16,699 nucleotides of DNA from Ilumatobacter sp. (GCA_018666235.1 JABJAB010000051.1:1-16699); one strand, 5' to 3'; numbered from the stretch's first letter, positions 1 through 6,665 are shown. Numbers and translations are program-made. The notes: generated from the letters alone by a model not told the origin.

Positions 1-804
1 GCGTTGACCGGCATCATCGTCATCGGCATTGCCGCGTTCCTCGTGATCGGAATCATGGAGGGGCAGGGGCGTGCCGAGCAGTTCATCCGGTGGATTGCGC
101 GCAAGCTTCGAATGAACGAAGACCGCCTTGCTGGTGCACTGCACCAGATTGCTGAACGCCTCGAGGAACTGATCAGCGATCGTGCCCTGCTCAAGCGGGT
201 CGTGATCTTCGCGCTGCTGAACTGGCTCTTCGATGCTGCCGCCCTCTGGGTGTTCCTGCGCGCGTTCGGCGGTTCGCTCGACATCGATGCCCTGATCGTT
301 GCGTTCGGGTTCGCCAACCTCCTGGCGGCAGTTCCGATCACTCCGGGTGGGCTGGGCTACGTCGACATCGCCTACGTCGGGCTGTTCATTTCGTTCGGGC
401 TCACCGAGAACGTTGCAACGCTCGGCGTCGCCGCCTATCGATTCGCACAGTTCTTCTTTCCGATCTTCCTCGGGGCTGTGTCGTACGCATCCTTGCGCGT
501 CGGCCCGTGGAAGATCGAGAAGCGCGACCGACTGGCAAATCTTCGCGATCTGGCTCGGACCGAGGCGGCAAAGGGCGAGACCAAGATCGATTTTGCGCTC
601 CGGTGGGGTCGCCGCGCCCCGGTCGCTGATTTGATCGCAGCGACCGACGGTGTCGAATTTGTCGACAACGTCGACCTGAGTCACGTCGACCTCGCGGCCC
701 TCGCCGAGGCTCGTACGGATGACGACGGTCAGGGGGACAGCGACGCTGGTATTGGATCCGAGGGCGACCCGGGCGATACGTTGCCCGTTCATGACGACAC
801 ATGA
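1..804 (+). CDS. C-terminal part of a YbhN / LPG-synthase-TM (flippase-like) membrane protein, 5' truncated by the window
   Basis: The frame is open from base 1, so the gene starts upstream; 267 residues are visible. Several hydrophobic membrane segments are seen, including one around the AALWVFLRAFGG stretch. The segment PITPGGLGYVDIAYVGLF is the signature of the UPF0104/YbhN family, the integral-membrane domain of lysylphosphatidylglycerol synthases and related proteins. Only the C-terminal third or so is visible, so I cannot tell whether a kinase-like or synthase domain precedes it. The last roughly 100 residues are soluble, and the final 45 are very acidic (many Asp and Glu), probably a disordered cytoplasmic tail. 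Its stop overlaps the start of the MaoC gene by 14 bases. The family assignment is firm. The transported or modified lipid is unknown. Confidence 0.8.
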   Translation, partial: ALTGIIVIGIAAFLVIGIMEGQGRAEQFIRWIARKLRMNEDRLAGALHQIAERLEELISDRALLKRVVIFALLNWLFDAAALWVFLRAFGGSLDIDALIVAFGFANLLAAVPITPGGLGYVDIAYVGLFISFGLTENVATLGVAAYRFAQFFFPIFLGAVSYASLRVGPWKIEKRDRLANLRDLARTEAAKGETKIDFALRWGRRAPVADLIAATDGVEFVDNVDLSHVDLAALAEARTDDDGQGDSDAGIGSEGDPGDTLPVHDDT

Positions 805-1306
805 GCGCCCCTTTGGTCGATGCCTCGAAGACTTCGCCCCTGGCGACATCCTTCGCCACTGGCCCGGCAAGACCATCACAGAGTACGACGATCATCTCTT
901 CTGCATGATCACGATGAACCATCACCCGCTGCACACCAACGACTGGTTTGCGGCGGAGTCGGTGCAGGGGCGCAACGTCGTCGTCGGCAACCTTGTTTAC
1001 AGCCTGGTGCTCGGCATGAGTGTCCCCGATGTGAGCGGCGCCGCCATCGCGAATCTCGAAGTCGAGACCCTTCAGCACAAGTTTCCGACGTTCCATGGCG
1101 ACACCATCCATGCCGAGACCCGCGTGCTCGAGGTGAAGGAGTCGAAGTCGAAGCCCGACCGCGGCATCGTCACGGTCGAGACCAAGGGCTTCAACCAGGA
1201 TGGCAAGGAAGTCTGCTACTTCAAGCGCAAGGTGCTGATCTGGAAGAAGGACGCCGCGCCCGATCGTGCTCGGCCGTACGACGGCACCGATGTCTGGGCC
1301 GACTGA
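791..1306 (+). CDS. MaoC-family hydratase (enoyl-/mesaconyl-/itaconyl-CoA hydratase-like)
   Basis: This 171-residue protein is a single hot-dog-fold MaoC-like domain. Residues 35-50 (HLFCMITMNHHPLHTN) occupy the place of the hydratase-2 motif. The His of PLH (H48) is kept, but the usual Asp of the GDxNPLH motif appears replaced by Asn43, as far as I recall a feature of the mesaconyl-CoA hydratase-like subfamily. A similar MaoC gene (Rv2499c) sits next to a CitE-like lyase (Rv2498c) in Mycobacterium, and two CitE-like genes lie 1.7 kb downstream here. A role in hydrating a branched unsaturated CoA ester such as mesaconyl- or itaconyl-CoA is therefore plausible but inferred. I chose the start ATGACGACACATGAG because upstream codons in this frame encode only a shadow of the preceding gene. 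The start lies inside the preceding gene and has no clear ribosome binding site. Confidence 0.85.
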   Translation: MTTHERPFGRCLEDFAPGDILRHWPGKTITEYDDHLFCMITMNHHPLHTNDWFAAESVQGRNVVVGNLVYSLVLGMSVPDVSGAAIANLEVETLQHKFPTFHGDTIHAETRVLEVKESKSKPDRGIVTVETKGFNQDGKEVCYFKRKVLIWKKDAAPDRARPYDGTDVWAD

Positions 1307-2093
1307 ACCTGAATTCTCCGGCCCTGATCGGGTCCGGCTGGCGCAGTCGTTCGGCGCAACAGCAGCGGCTTACGAGCTTGGCCGGCCCGAGTACCCCGAT
1401 GAGGCACTGACCTTCTGGGACGACTGTGGCGCTTTCGAGCGGGACAACGTCATCCTCGATCTTGCTGCGGGAACCGGCAAGTTGACGCGGTTGCTGCCCA
1501 TGATCTGCAACTTGCATGCGGTCGAGCCCCTCGCCCAGATGCGTGCCGAGTTCAGCCGAGCGGTGCCTGATGTCGAGGTACTCGATGGAACGGCCGAGCA
1601 GATCCCGTTTCCCCCCGGCACGTTCGACGCAGTCCTCGTGGGTCAGGCTTTCCACTGGTTTGATCACCAGGTCGCTCTCGACGAGATCGCTCGGGTACTC
1701 AAGCCAGGCGGCGGTGTCGGAATGATCTGGAATGAAGATGATGTCGACGCGGCGCCATGGCTCGCCGACGTGGTCGACGAGAAGCGAGCAACCGCCGCAT
1801 CGACCGTCATCGGAGAGCATCCGGTTGTCGAGATCATCGACGCGAACTCTGGCTTCGGGCCGGCTGAGACCTTCGAGTGCCGCTGGGAGCATCTCACCAG
1901 CGTTGAAGGCGTGCTGGCGGACATGTTGTCACGGAGCTACGTCAGCGTGCTGCCGCCCGACGAACGGCTCACCGTGCTGACCCGCACGCGCCAAGCGATC
2001 GAGCGACATCTCGGTAGCGATGTCGAGACGATCTCGTACCCGTACCGAACCACAACAATCTGGTCACCACTCGTCGCGGCCACTCCAGCGTGA
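1290..2093 (+). CDS. Class I SAM-dependent methyltransferase
   Basis: This 267-residue protein has the Methyltransf_11/25 layout. An N-terminal FGATAAAYELGRPEYP segment (residues 21-36) is followed by the SAM-binding motif I, ILDLAAGTGKLTRLL (from residue 55). An acidic loop follows (HAVEPLAQMRAEF), then GQAFHWFD and the post-motif LKPGGGVGMIWNE. This pattern is common in small-molecule methyltransferases annotated near UbiE/Tam-type enzymes. The substrate cannot be read from the sequence. The chosen ATG overlaps the end of the MaoC gene by 17 bases; a GTG 24 bases upstream is possible but less likely. The gene ends in a GTGA overlap with mutY, so the two are probably translationally coupled. 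Confidence 0.85.
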   Translation: MSGPTEPEFSGPDRVRLAQSFGATAAAYELGRPEYPDEALTFWDDCGAFERDNVILDLAAGTGKLTRLLPMICNLHAVEPLAQMRAEFSRAVPDVEVLDGTAEQIPFPPGTFDAVLVGQAFHWFDHQVALDEIARVLKPGGGVGMIWNEDDVDAAPWLADVVDEKRATAASTVIGEHPVVEIIDANSGFGPAETFECRWEHLTSVEGVLADMLSRSYVSVLPPDERLTVLTRTRQAIERHLGSDVETISYPYRTTTIWSPLVAATPA

Positions 2094-2932
2094 GTCAACG
2101 ACCAAGCGGTCCGCTTGACGCCGGCGCGGTGCTCGGGTGGGGAGTGCCGACGATGCGTGACCTGCCATGGCGCGCCGAGCGCGATCCGTGGCGAATTCTC
2201 GTCAGCGAGGTGATGTTGCAGCAGACCCAGGTCGAGCGAGTGATCCCGAAGTGGAACGCGTTCCTCGCAGCGTTCCCGACGCCTGCTGATTGTGCCACCG
2301 CGTCGCTCGGCGATGTGCTGCGGCTGTGGCAGGGTCTCGGATATCCGCGACGTGCACGCAACCTGCAGGCAGCGGCCGTTGTTGTTGTCGACCTGCACGG
2401 CGGCAAGTTGCCCGATGATCTCGACGGTCTGCTCGCCCTTCCGGGGATTGGCCCGTACACCGCTCGCGCCGTGCTGGCCTTTGCCTTTGAACGCGATGTT
2501 GCGGTGGTCGACACGAACATTGCGCGCATCTTGGCGCGCACAGCAGGGGAGCGGCTGACTCCCAAACGAGCCCAGGAGCGTGCTGATGAGGCAGTTCCTG
2601 CTGGCCAGGGTTGGGTTTGGAACCAGGTGGTGATGGACCTCGGGGCCACACTGTGCCGCCCGACCCCGACGTGCACTCCATGTCCGCTTGCGGGATCGTG
2701 TGACTGGCACCTCGCAGGCCACCCGCACCCTGACCCCGCGACCGGATCAGCAGGGGTGAGCGGCAAGCAAGCCCGGTTCGAAGGCAGCGACCGACAAGCG
2801 CGCGGCAAGGTCCTCGCCGCAGTCGGTGCCGAGGCCCGACCCGCAGCCGACTTCGACGACCGGATCATCGCCGGGCTCGTTGCCGACGGGCTCGTCATCG
2901 TGTCGGATGACACGGTCCGCCTGCCCGAGTGA
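2090..2932 (+). CDS. mutY: A/G-specific adenine DNA glycosylase MutY
   Basis: This 280-residue enzyme excises adenine mispaired with 8-oxoguanine in DNA. Visible features are the catalytic Glu40 in SEVMLQQTQV, the helix-hairpin-helix LPGIGPYTARAV (residues 117-128), the catalytic Asp141 in VVDTNIARIL, and four cluster cysteines C189, C195, C198 and C204. The C-terminal NUDIX-like domain of E. coli MutY is missing. In its place is the short actinobacterial tail with FEGSDRQARGKVLAA and a small winged-helix-like end. The first two cluster cysteines are separated by five residues; the usual spacing in MutY and endonuclease III is six. The start is a GTG in a GTGA overlap with the methyltransferase stop, indicating coupled translation. 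The assignment is secure. Confidence 0.95.
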   Translation: MSQRPSGPLDAGAVLGWGVPTMRDLPWRAERDPWRILVSEVMLQQTQVERVIPKWNAFLAAFPTPADCATASLGDVLRLWQGLGYPRRARNLQAAAVVVVDLHGGKLPDDLDGLLALPGIGPYTARAVLAFAFERDVAVVDTNIARILARTAGERLTPKRAQERADEAVPAGQGWVWNQVVMDLGATLCRPTPTCTPCPLAGSCDWHLAGHPHPDPATGSAGVSGKQARFEGSDRQARGKVLAAVGAEARPAADFDDRIIAGLVADGLVIVSDDTVRLPE

Positions 2933-2958
2933 ATTCCTGCCCGGCCAGCCGACCGATC

Positions 2959-2964
2959 TATCGT
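2959..2964 (+). promoter_or_regulatory. Possible -10 element (TATCGT) before the lyase pair
   Basis: The nine bases TCTATCGTC at 2957-2965 sit just upstream of the first CitE-like gene. The same nine bases occur upstream of the MBL-fold hydrolase gene at 9083-9091. TATCGT fits a TAnnnT-type -10 hexamer and would give a very short leader. A weak -35 candidate, TTCCTG at 2934-2939, is 19 bases upstream, which is longer than the usual spacing. A GGAG at 2966-2969 may serve as ribosome binding site, although only three bases separate it from the ATG. No transcription start can be proven from sequence alone. Confidence 0.3.
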
Positions 2965-2972
2965 CGGAGTTG

Positions 2973-4049
2973 ATGCGTCCCGCCAAAGACTTCTTCCGTC
3001 CCCTTGCCGTCGGTGCCCCAGCGCCCGTCCGCGAGATCCCGTTCCCTCCGAGTCGGATGATTCACTTCTTCCCGGCGGCGAACGAGAAGATGCGTTCGAA
3101 GGTGCCGCAGATCGCGCCGACGGTCGACATTTTGCTCGCCAACCTCGAAGACGGGGTGCCTGCGGACCAGAAAGAGGCCGCCCGCGCCGGGTTGGTCGAA
3201 GTCGCCCAGACCGTCGACTTCGGGGCCACTCAGTTTTGGACCCGAGTCAACAGTCTCGATTCGCCTTGGGGCCTGGATGACCTGACCGCCGCGGTGCTCG
3301 AAGCTGGTGAGGCACTCGACGTCATCATGATCCCGAAGGTGGAGGGGCCGGAGGACATCCACTATGTCGACCGCCTGCTCGCTCAGCTCGAGGCCAAGGC
3401 GGGGCTGACGAAGCCGATCCTCGTGCACGCCATCCTGGAGACCGCACGGGGTATGGCAAATGTTGAAGAAATCTGCGCAGCGTCGCCACGCATGCAGGGC
3501 CTGTCACTCGGTCCGGCCGATCTCGCGGCCAACCGTCGCATGAAGACCACCCGTGTTGGCGGAGGTCATCCCGGCTACCTGGTGCGCACCGACCCACCAT
3601 TGGCGACTCAGGAAGACGGAACGGTCGAGACCGATATCAACGCCGATCGAACCACGTATCAACAGGATCTGTGGCACTACACCATTGCGCGCATGGTCGA
3701 TGCCTGCGTGATGAACGGCATCCTCCCGTTCTACGGGCCGTTCGGCGACATCAAGGACACGGTTGCTTGCGAAGACCAGTTCCGCAACGCCTACCTGCTC
3801 GGCTGCGTTGGCGCCTGGAGCCTCCACCCCGTCCAGATCGATGTGGCCAAGAAAGTCTTCAGCCCTGACCCGACCGACGTCGCACATGCCCAGCGCGTGA
3901 TCGCGGCAATGGGCGACGGCACCGGGGCGCTGATGCTCGACGGCAAGATGGAGGACGACGCTTCGGTCAAGCAGTGCCACGTCGTCGTCGAACTCGCCAA
4001 GGCCCTGTCTGCCAGCGACCCTGAACTCGCCGCCAGTTACGGATTCTGA
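2973..4049 (+). CDS. HpcH/HpaI aldolase / CitE-family lyase, malyl-CoA/beta-methylmalyl-CoA lyase-like
   Basis: This 358-residue TIM-barrel enzyme belongs to the Mg2+-dependent CoA-ester lyase family. Visible active-site elements are NLEDGVP (residues 57-63), Arg91 in FWTRVNS, IPKVEG (120-125), Glu156 in ILETARGM and Asp183 in SLGPADLAAN. The order and phrases such as DVIMIPKV, NVEEICAASPRMQGLSLG and NGILPFYGPFGD resemble L-malyl-CoA/beta-methylmalyl-CoA lyase (Mcl) more than citrate lyase beta subunit. The likely reaction is reversible cleavage of a 3-hydroxyacyl-CoA to glyoxylate or pyruvate plus acetyl- or propionyl-CoA. Around residues 187-230 it carries a longer insert than Mcl proteins I recall. 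The ATG at 2973 follows a GGAG. Further in-frame upstream codons lie inside mutY and look non-coding. The next lyase gene starts 11 bases after the stop. Confidence 0.85.
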   Translation: MRPAKDFFRPLAVGAPAPVREIPFPPSRMIHFFPAANEKMRSKVPQIAPTVDILLANLEDGVPADQKEAARAGLVEVAQTVDFGATQFWTRVNSLDSPWGLDDLTAAVLEAGEALDVIMIPKVEGPEDIHYVDRLLAQLEAKAGLTKPILVHAILETARGMANVEEICAASPRMQGLSLGPADLAANRRMKTTRVGGGHPGYLVRTDPPLATQEDGTVETDINADRTTYQQDLWHYTIARMVDACVMNGILPFYGPFGDIKDTVACEDQFRNAYLLGCVGAWSLHPVQIDVAKKVFSPDPTDVAHAQRVIAAMGDGTGALMLDGKMEDDASVKQCHVVVELAKALSASDPELAASYGF

Positions 4050-4060
4050 AAGAGACGACG

Positions 4061-4942
4061 ATGCCCACCAGCTCAATGCCAGATCTTCGCCCCCGCCGTT
4101 CGGTGCTCTACATGCCCGCAGCCAACGAGCGAGCGATCGAAAAAGCGAAGGCCATTCCGGCTGATGCGATCATCTTCGACCTCGAAGATGCGGTGGCCCC
4201 CGATGCCAAGCCTGCAGCGCGCGCTCAGGCGGTTGCCGCTGTCCGGTCGGGCGAGTACGGCAACCGCGAGTTGACCATTCGCTGCAACGGTCTTGACACC
4301 GAGTGGGGTGCCAGCGACATCGCAGCCGCCGGCGCCGCGTCGCCGTCAGCAGTCGTGATCCCCAAAGTTGACACCGTCGAGCAGGTGGACGCAGTGTCGG
4401 CACAACTCGACGCAGCGGGAGCATCTGAGAGCACGTTGATCTGGCCGATGATTGAAACCCCGACAGCGATGTTCAACGTCCGTTCGATTGCGGCGCATCC
4501 GCGTGTCGCTGTGCTCGTGATGGGCACCAATGACCTCGCGAAAGAGCTGCGTTCGCCCATCGTGGCAGGCCGTCATCCGCTCGTGCCGCACCTCGCCACC
4601 GCACTGCTCGCTGCTCGCGAGGCAGGCAAGGTCATCCTCGACGGTGTCTACAACGACGTGAAGGATCCAGATGGCTTCGCCGCTGAGTGTCGGCAGGGCA
4701 TGGAGATGGGCTTTGACGGAAAGACGCTGATTCATCCCAGCCAGGTCGAGCCGGCCAACGACGTGTGGGCGCCGAGTGCCGACGAAGTCGAGTACGCGCA
4801 GCGAGTCATCGCTGCATTCGACGAGGCTGTTGCCGAGGGCAAGGGTGTCGTGACTGTCGATGGTCGCATGATCGAGAACCTTCACGTTGACAGTGCCCGC
4901 CGTGTGCTTGCCACGTCAGCCGCCATCACCGCGTTGCGGTAG
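4061..4942 (+). CDS. CitE-like CoA-ester lyase (citramalyl-/malyl-CoA lyase type)
   Basis: This 293-residue protein is a stand-alone CitE-like enzyme. Motifs are MPAANERAIEKA (residues 18-29), FDLEDAVAPDAK (39-50), Arg74 in LTIRCNG, IPKVD (100-104), Glu132 in WPMIETP and Asp158 in VMGTNDLAKELR, with a C-terminal KTLIHPSQV motif. Glu132 and Asp158 should hold Mg2+. It resembles the single CitE proteins of mycobacteria (Rv2498c) and mitochondrial CLYBL, which act on (S)-citramalyl-CoA or malyl-CoA, rather than the citrate lyase complex: no citD or citF is nearby. AAAGAGAC just upstream of the ATG can act as a ribosome binding site, and an in-frame ATG five codons later is an alternative start. 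It is co-transcribed with the previous lyase. Confidence 0.88.
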   Translation: MPTSSMPDLRPRRSVLYMPAANERAIEKAKAIPADAIIFDLEDAVAPDAKPAARAQAVAAVRSGEYGNRELTIRCNGLDTEWGASDIAAAGAASPSAVVIPKVDTVEQVDAVSAQLDAAGASESTLIWPMIETPTAMFNVRSIAAHPRVAVLVMGTNDLAKELRSPIVAGRHPLVPHLATALLAAREAGKVILDGVYNDVKDPDGFAAECRQGMEMGFDGKTLIHPSQVEPANDVWAPSADEVEYAQRVIAAFDEAVAEGKGVVTVDGRMIENLHVDSARRVLATSAAITALR

Positions 4943-5002
4943 TGACGTCTGGTCCCGACCCCGCCGTCACCGAGTGACGCCTGCTCCCGACCCCGACGTC
5001 AC
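4942..5002. repeat. Two tandem 29-base palindromic units filling a convergent intergenic gap
   Basis: Unit 1 covers 4942-4970 and unit 2 covers 4974-5002. Each begins with GTGACG and ends with its exact reverse complement CGTCAC, with a C-rich centre of the form CTGSTCCCGACCCCG. The units differ at only three positions. The right arm of unit 1 and the left arm of unit 2 also form a tight hairpin, CGTCAC-CGA-GTGACG at 4965-4979. Unit 1 starts on the last base of the lyase stop codon and unit 2 ends on the base before the dioxygenase stop codon, so the repeat is the whole gap between two converging operons. A bidirectional terminator or a REP-like element is likely. There is no T-tract. Confidence 0.75.
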
Positions 5003-6112
5003 TCAGTCGAGGTTGTTGTAGGGGCGGTCACCGCTGATGGTGACGCGGCGCAGTACTCGCTTGTGTGGGTAGTAGTCGCTTGCGGCGTAGTGCTGCACGG
5101 CCCGGTTGTCCCAGAAGGCGATCGAGCCGGCCTGCCAGGGGAATCGACAGATGTACTCGGGCCGCCCGTGTTGAGCGAGTAGTGCGGTGACGATCTGCTT
5201 CGACTCGTTCGGATCGAGCGTGTCGCCCGTGCGACGGTCGAACAGCGACTCGTGGCGGAGAAACCCGCCGTGGAGATAGAGCGCCGGCTTGCCTGTTTCG
5301 GGATGGGTGCGTACGAGTGGATGTGTGACTCCAAACGGAATGCGTTCCTTCACCTCGGCGACCAAGGCGTCGGGCATCGCGCCTTGGCCGCGTCCCTGGA
5401 TGAAGATGCGGTAGTCGTTGATGCCGCTCAGGTGGTTGATCCGCTCGCGCAACGCACTCGGCAGGCCGAGGTAAGCAGCGTGACTGTCTGCGAAGAGTGT
5501 GTCGCCGCCGTACGGCGGAGTCACGACGCACTGCGCTATCGAGCCGAGTGACGGCTGCTCCATCCAGGTGACGTCGGTGTGCCAGCCGTTCTCGGTACCG
5601 GGGCTGCCCGGGCCGTGGACAATCTTCAAGATGAACGGATTGTCGCCCGGCGTGCCGAACGGGAAGGCATCAAGACCGCCGAACTGTCTGCCGAACGCTG
5701 TCTGCTGGTCTTCGTCGAGGTGTTGATCGCGAAAGAAGATCACCTTGCGTTCAAGCAGAGTGTCACGGATGAGCTGCGTGAGCTCCGACGTTGGCGTCAC
5801 GGTCAGGTCGACGTTGTGCAGCACCGTGCCGAGTGTGAGACCGAGATGTTCGAACTCGATGCCGTGGTCGGCAGCGCGCTGCTCCAAGTGCCCTGAGACT
5901 GGGCGGTCGCCCATCTGCTCGTACTCGCGGTACGCCCCGGCAGCCGTCGAGTTGAACGAAGCGACCAACTGCTCGATCGGCAGATCCGTCTTGTCAGCTT
6001 GATGGGTCGCTGCGCGGAACTCGTGCAGCTTGGCCGCATTTTCGATGGCGATGCGGTTGTACTCACTCAACTCGGTGCTGGTCTGTTGGTCCGTCGCGGT
6101 TGGTGGGTTCAT
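5003..6112 (-). CDS. TauD/TfdA-family Fe(II)/2-oxoglutarate-dependent dioxygenase
   Basis: This 369-residue protein has the full iron triad H178-x-D180 (in GWHTDVTW) and H341 (in WDNRAVQHYA). It also has the 2-oxoglutarate-binding arginines R352 and R356 at the TauD spacing of 11 and 15 residues after the distal His. The stretch HPLVRTHPETGKPALYLHGGF is typical of TauD/TfdA enzymes, which hydroxylate substrates such as taurine, alkyl sulfates or phenoxyacetates and release CO2 and succinate. About 80 residues precede the catalytic domain and are not part of TauD; they look partly helical and match nothing I know. The start at 6112 has a GAGGG seven bases upstream. It is the last gene of the operon with the selenoprotein, which ends 28 bases before it. 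The substrate is unknown. Confidence 0.9.
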   Translation of the reverse strand: MNPPTATDQQTSTELSEYNRIAIENAAKLHEFRAATHQADKTDLPIEQLVASFNSTAAGAYREYEQMGDRPVSGHLEQRAADHGIEFEHLGLTLGTVLHNVDLTVTPTSELTQLIRDTLLERKVIFFRDQHLDEDQQTAFGRQFGGLDAFPFGTPGDNPFILKIVHGPGSPGTENGWHTDVTWMEQPSLGSIAQCVVTPPYGGDTLFADSHAAYLGLPSALRERINHLSGINDYRIFIQGRGQGAMPDALVAEVKERIPFGVTHPLVRTHPETGKPALYLHGGFLRHESLFDRRTGDTLDPNESKQIVTALLAQHGRPEYICRFPWQAGSIAFWDNRAVQHYAASDYYPHKRVLRRVTISGDRPYNNLD

Positions 6113-6140
6113 CGGAGTCCCTCGTGTTTCGAAGTTGGGG

Positions 6141-6656
6141 TCAGAGCGTCAGTGCGTCCAGGATCTGGTCGAACGCCACGTCGGCGTAGGTGAGCATCTC
6201 GTCGTCGGTGCGGTCTTGAATCGGGTGCGGGGTGAATACACGCGAGACGGCCGGAAAACCGAGTGCCGTCGACTGGGCCTCTGCAGCGTCGACGAATTGG
6301 TCGGAGGCGATGAACATCGACGGGATGCCACGCAGTTCAAGATCGTTGATGTCGTGCACACTGCACGACGTGCAACTGCCTCAATCCGCCAAGGCCTCGA
6401 TGACCACCTGACACTCCGTCGCGATCTGATGGCGGAGGTCGACCGGTGCCGGCTTAGCGAACGTGGGCTTGGCGTAGCGCTTGACGTTGGCTCCGATGCC
6501 AACCAATCGCTCTTCGATGCGATCGAGGAAGACGTCGCCACGCGGTTTGGAGATGTCGAGCAAGCCAACGGTGAGACCTTCGAGGGTCGACGGTCGCGCG
6601 AGACGTTCGCGTTCGACGAGTGTTTGTTCGCTGGTCGGATCGAGGAGCGCTGTCAT
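6141..6656 (-). CDS. UGSC-family selenoprotein with in-frame TGA (selenocysteine) codon
   Basis: The reading frame runs for 171 residues if the TGA at 6383-6381 is read as selenocysteine (residue 92). Without it there are two fragments, residues 1-91 and 93-171, in exactly the same frame. The context is EALAD-U-GSCTSCSVHDIND, so U92, C95 and C98 form U-x-x-C-x-x-C. The flanking text (GLLDISKPRGDVFLDR, KPTFAKPAPVDLRH, FTPHPIQDRTDDE) matches my recollection of the uncharacterised UGSC family, in which Sec or Cys occupies this position. The motif also resembles that of selenoprotein B of glycine, sarcosine and betaine reductase. A SECIS-like hairpin follows the TGA. The gene starts nine bases after the thioredoxin-like gene, with no clear ribosome binding site, suggesting coupled translation. 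A redox role is inferred. No Sec-insertion genes are in this window. Confidence 0.9.
6332..6380 (-). promoter_or_regulatory. Bacterial SECIS element for selenocysteine insertion
   Basis: Directly 3' of the TGA, the mRNA forms a perfect seven-base-pair stem, GUCGUGC (6369-6363) with GCACGAC (6357-6351), closed by the loop AGUGU (6362-6358). The loop starts 19 bases after the UGA, and its second base is G. This fits the published bacterial SECIS rules as I know them: a short stem, a small loop with a G among the first two bases, and 16-37 bases from the UGA. A second pairing, GCAGUU (6379-6374) with AACUGC (6337-6332), can close a lower stem that begins one base after the UGA. Because the element lies in coding sequence, the codons there also encode the family motif. 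Confidence 0.8.
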
Positions 6657-6665
6657 GACACAGTT

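Noticed and set aside
401..1111. Long - strand open frame opposite the flippase and MaoC genes
   Set aside because: It is Arg- and Pro-rich with no recognisable motif, and it lies opposite two well-supported genes; it is a typical high-GC shadow.
1937..2913. Long - strand open frames opposite mutY
   Set aside because: They are shadows of mutY, whose catalytic and cluster residues are all present on the + strand.
4942..5002. CRISPR array
   Set aside because: There are only two units, separated by three bases with no spacers, and they are palindromic throughout.
6141..6656. Two separate short genes, or a pseudogene broken by a nonsense mutation
   Set aside because: Both halves are in the same frame, no bases are missing, the joined text fits a Sec-containing family, and a SECIS-like hairpin follows the TGA.
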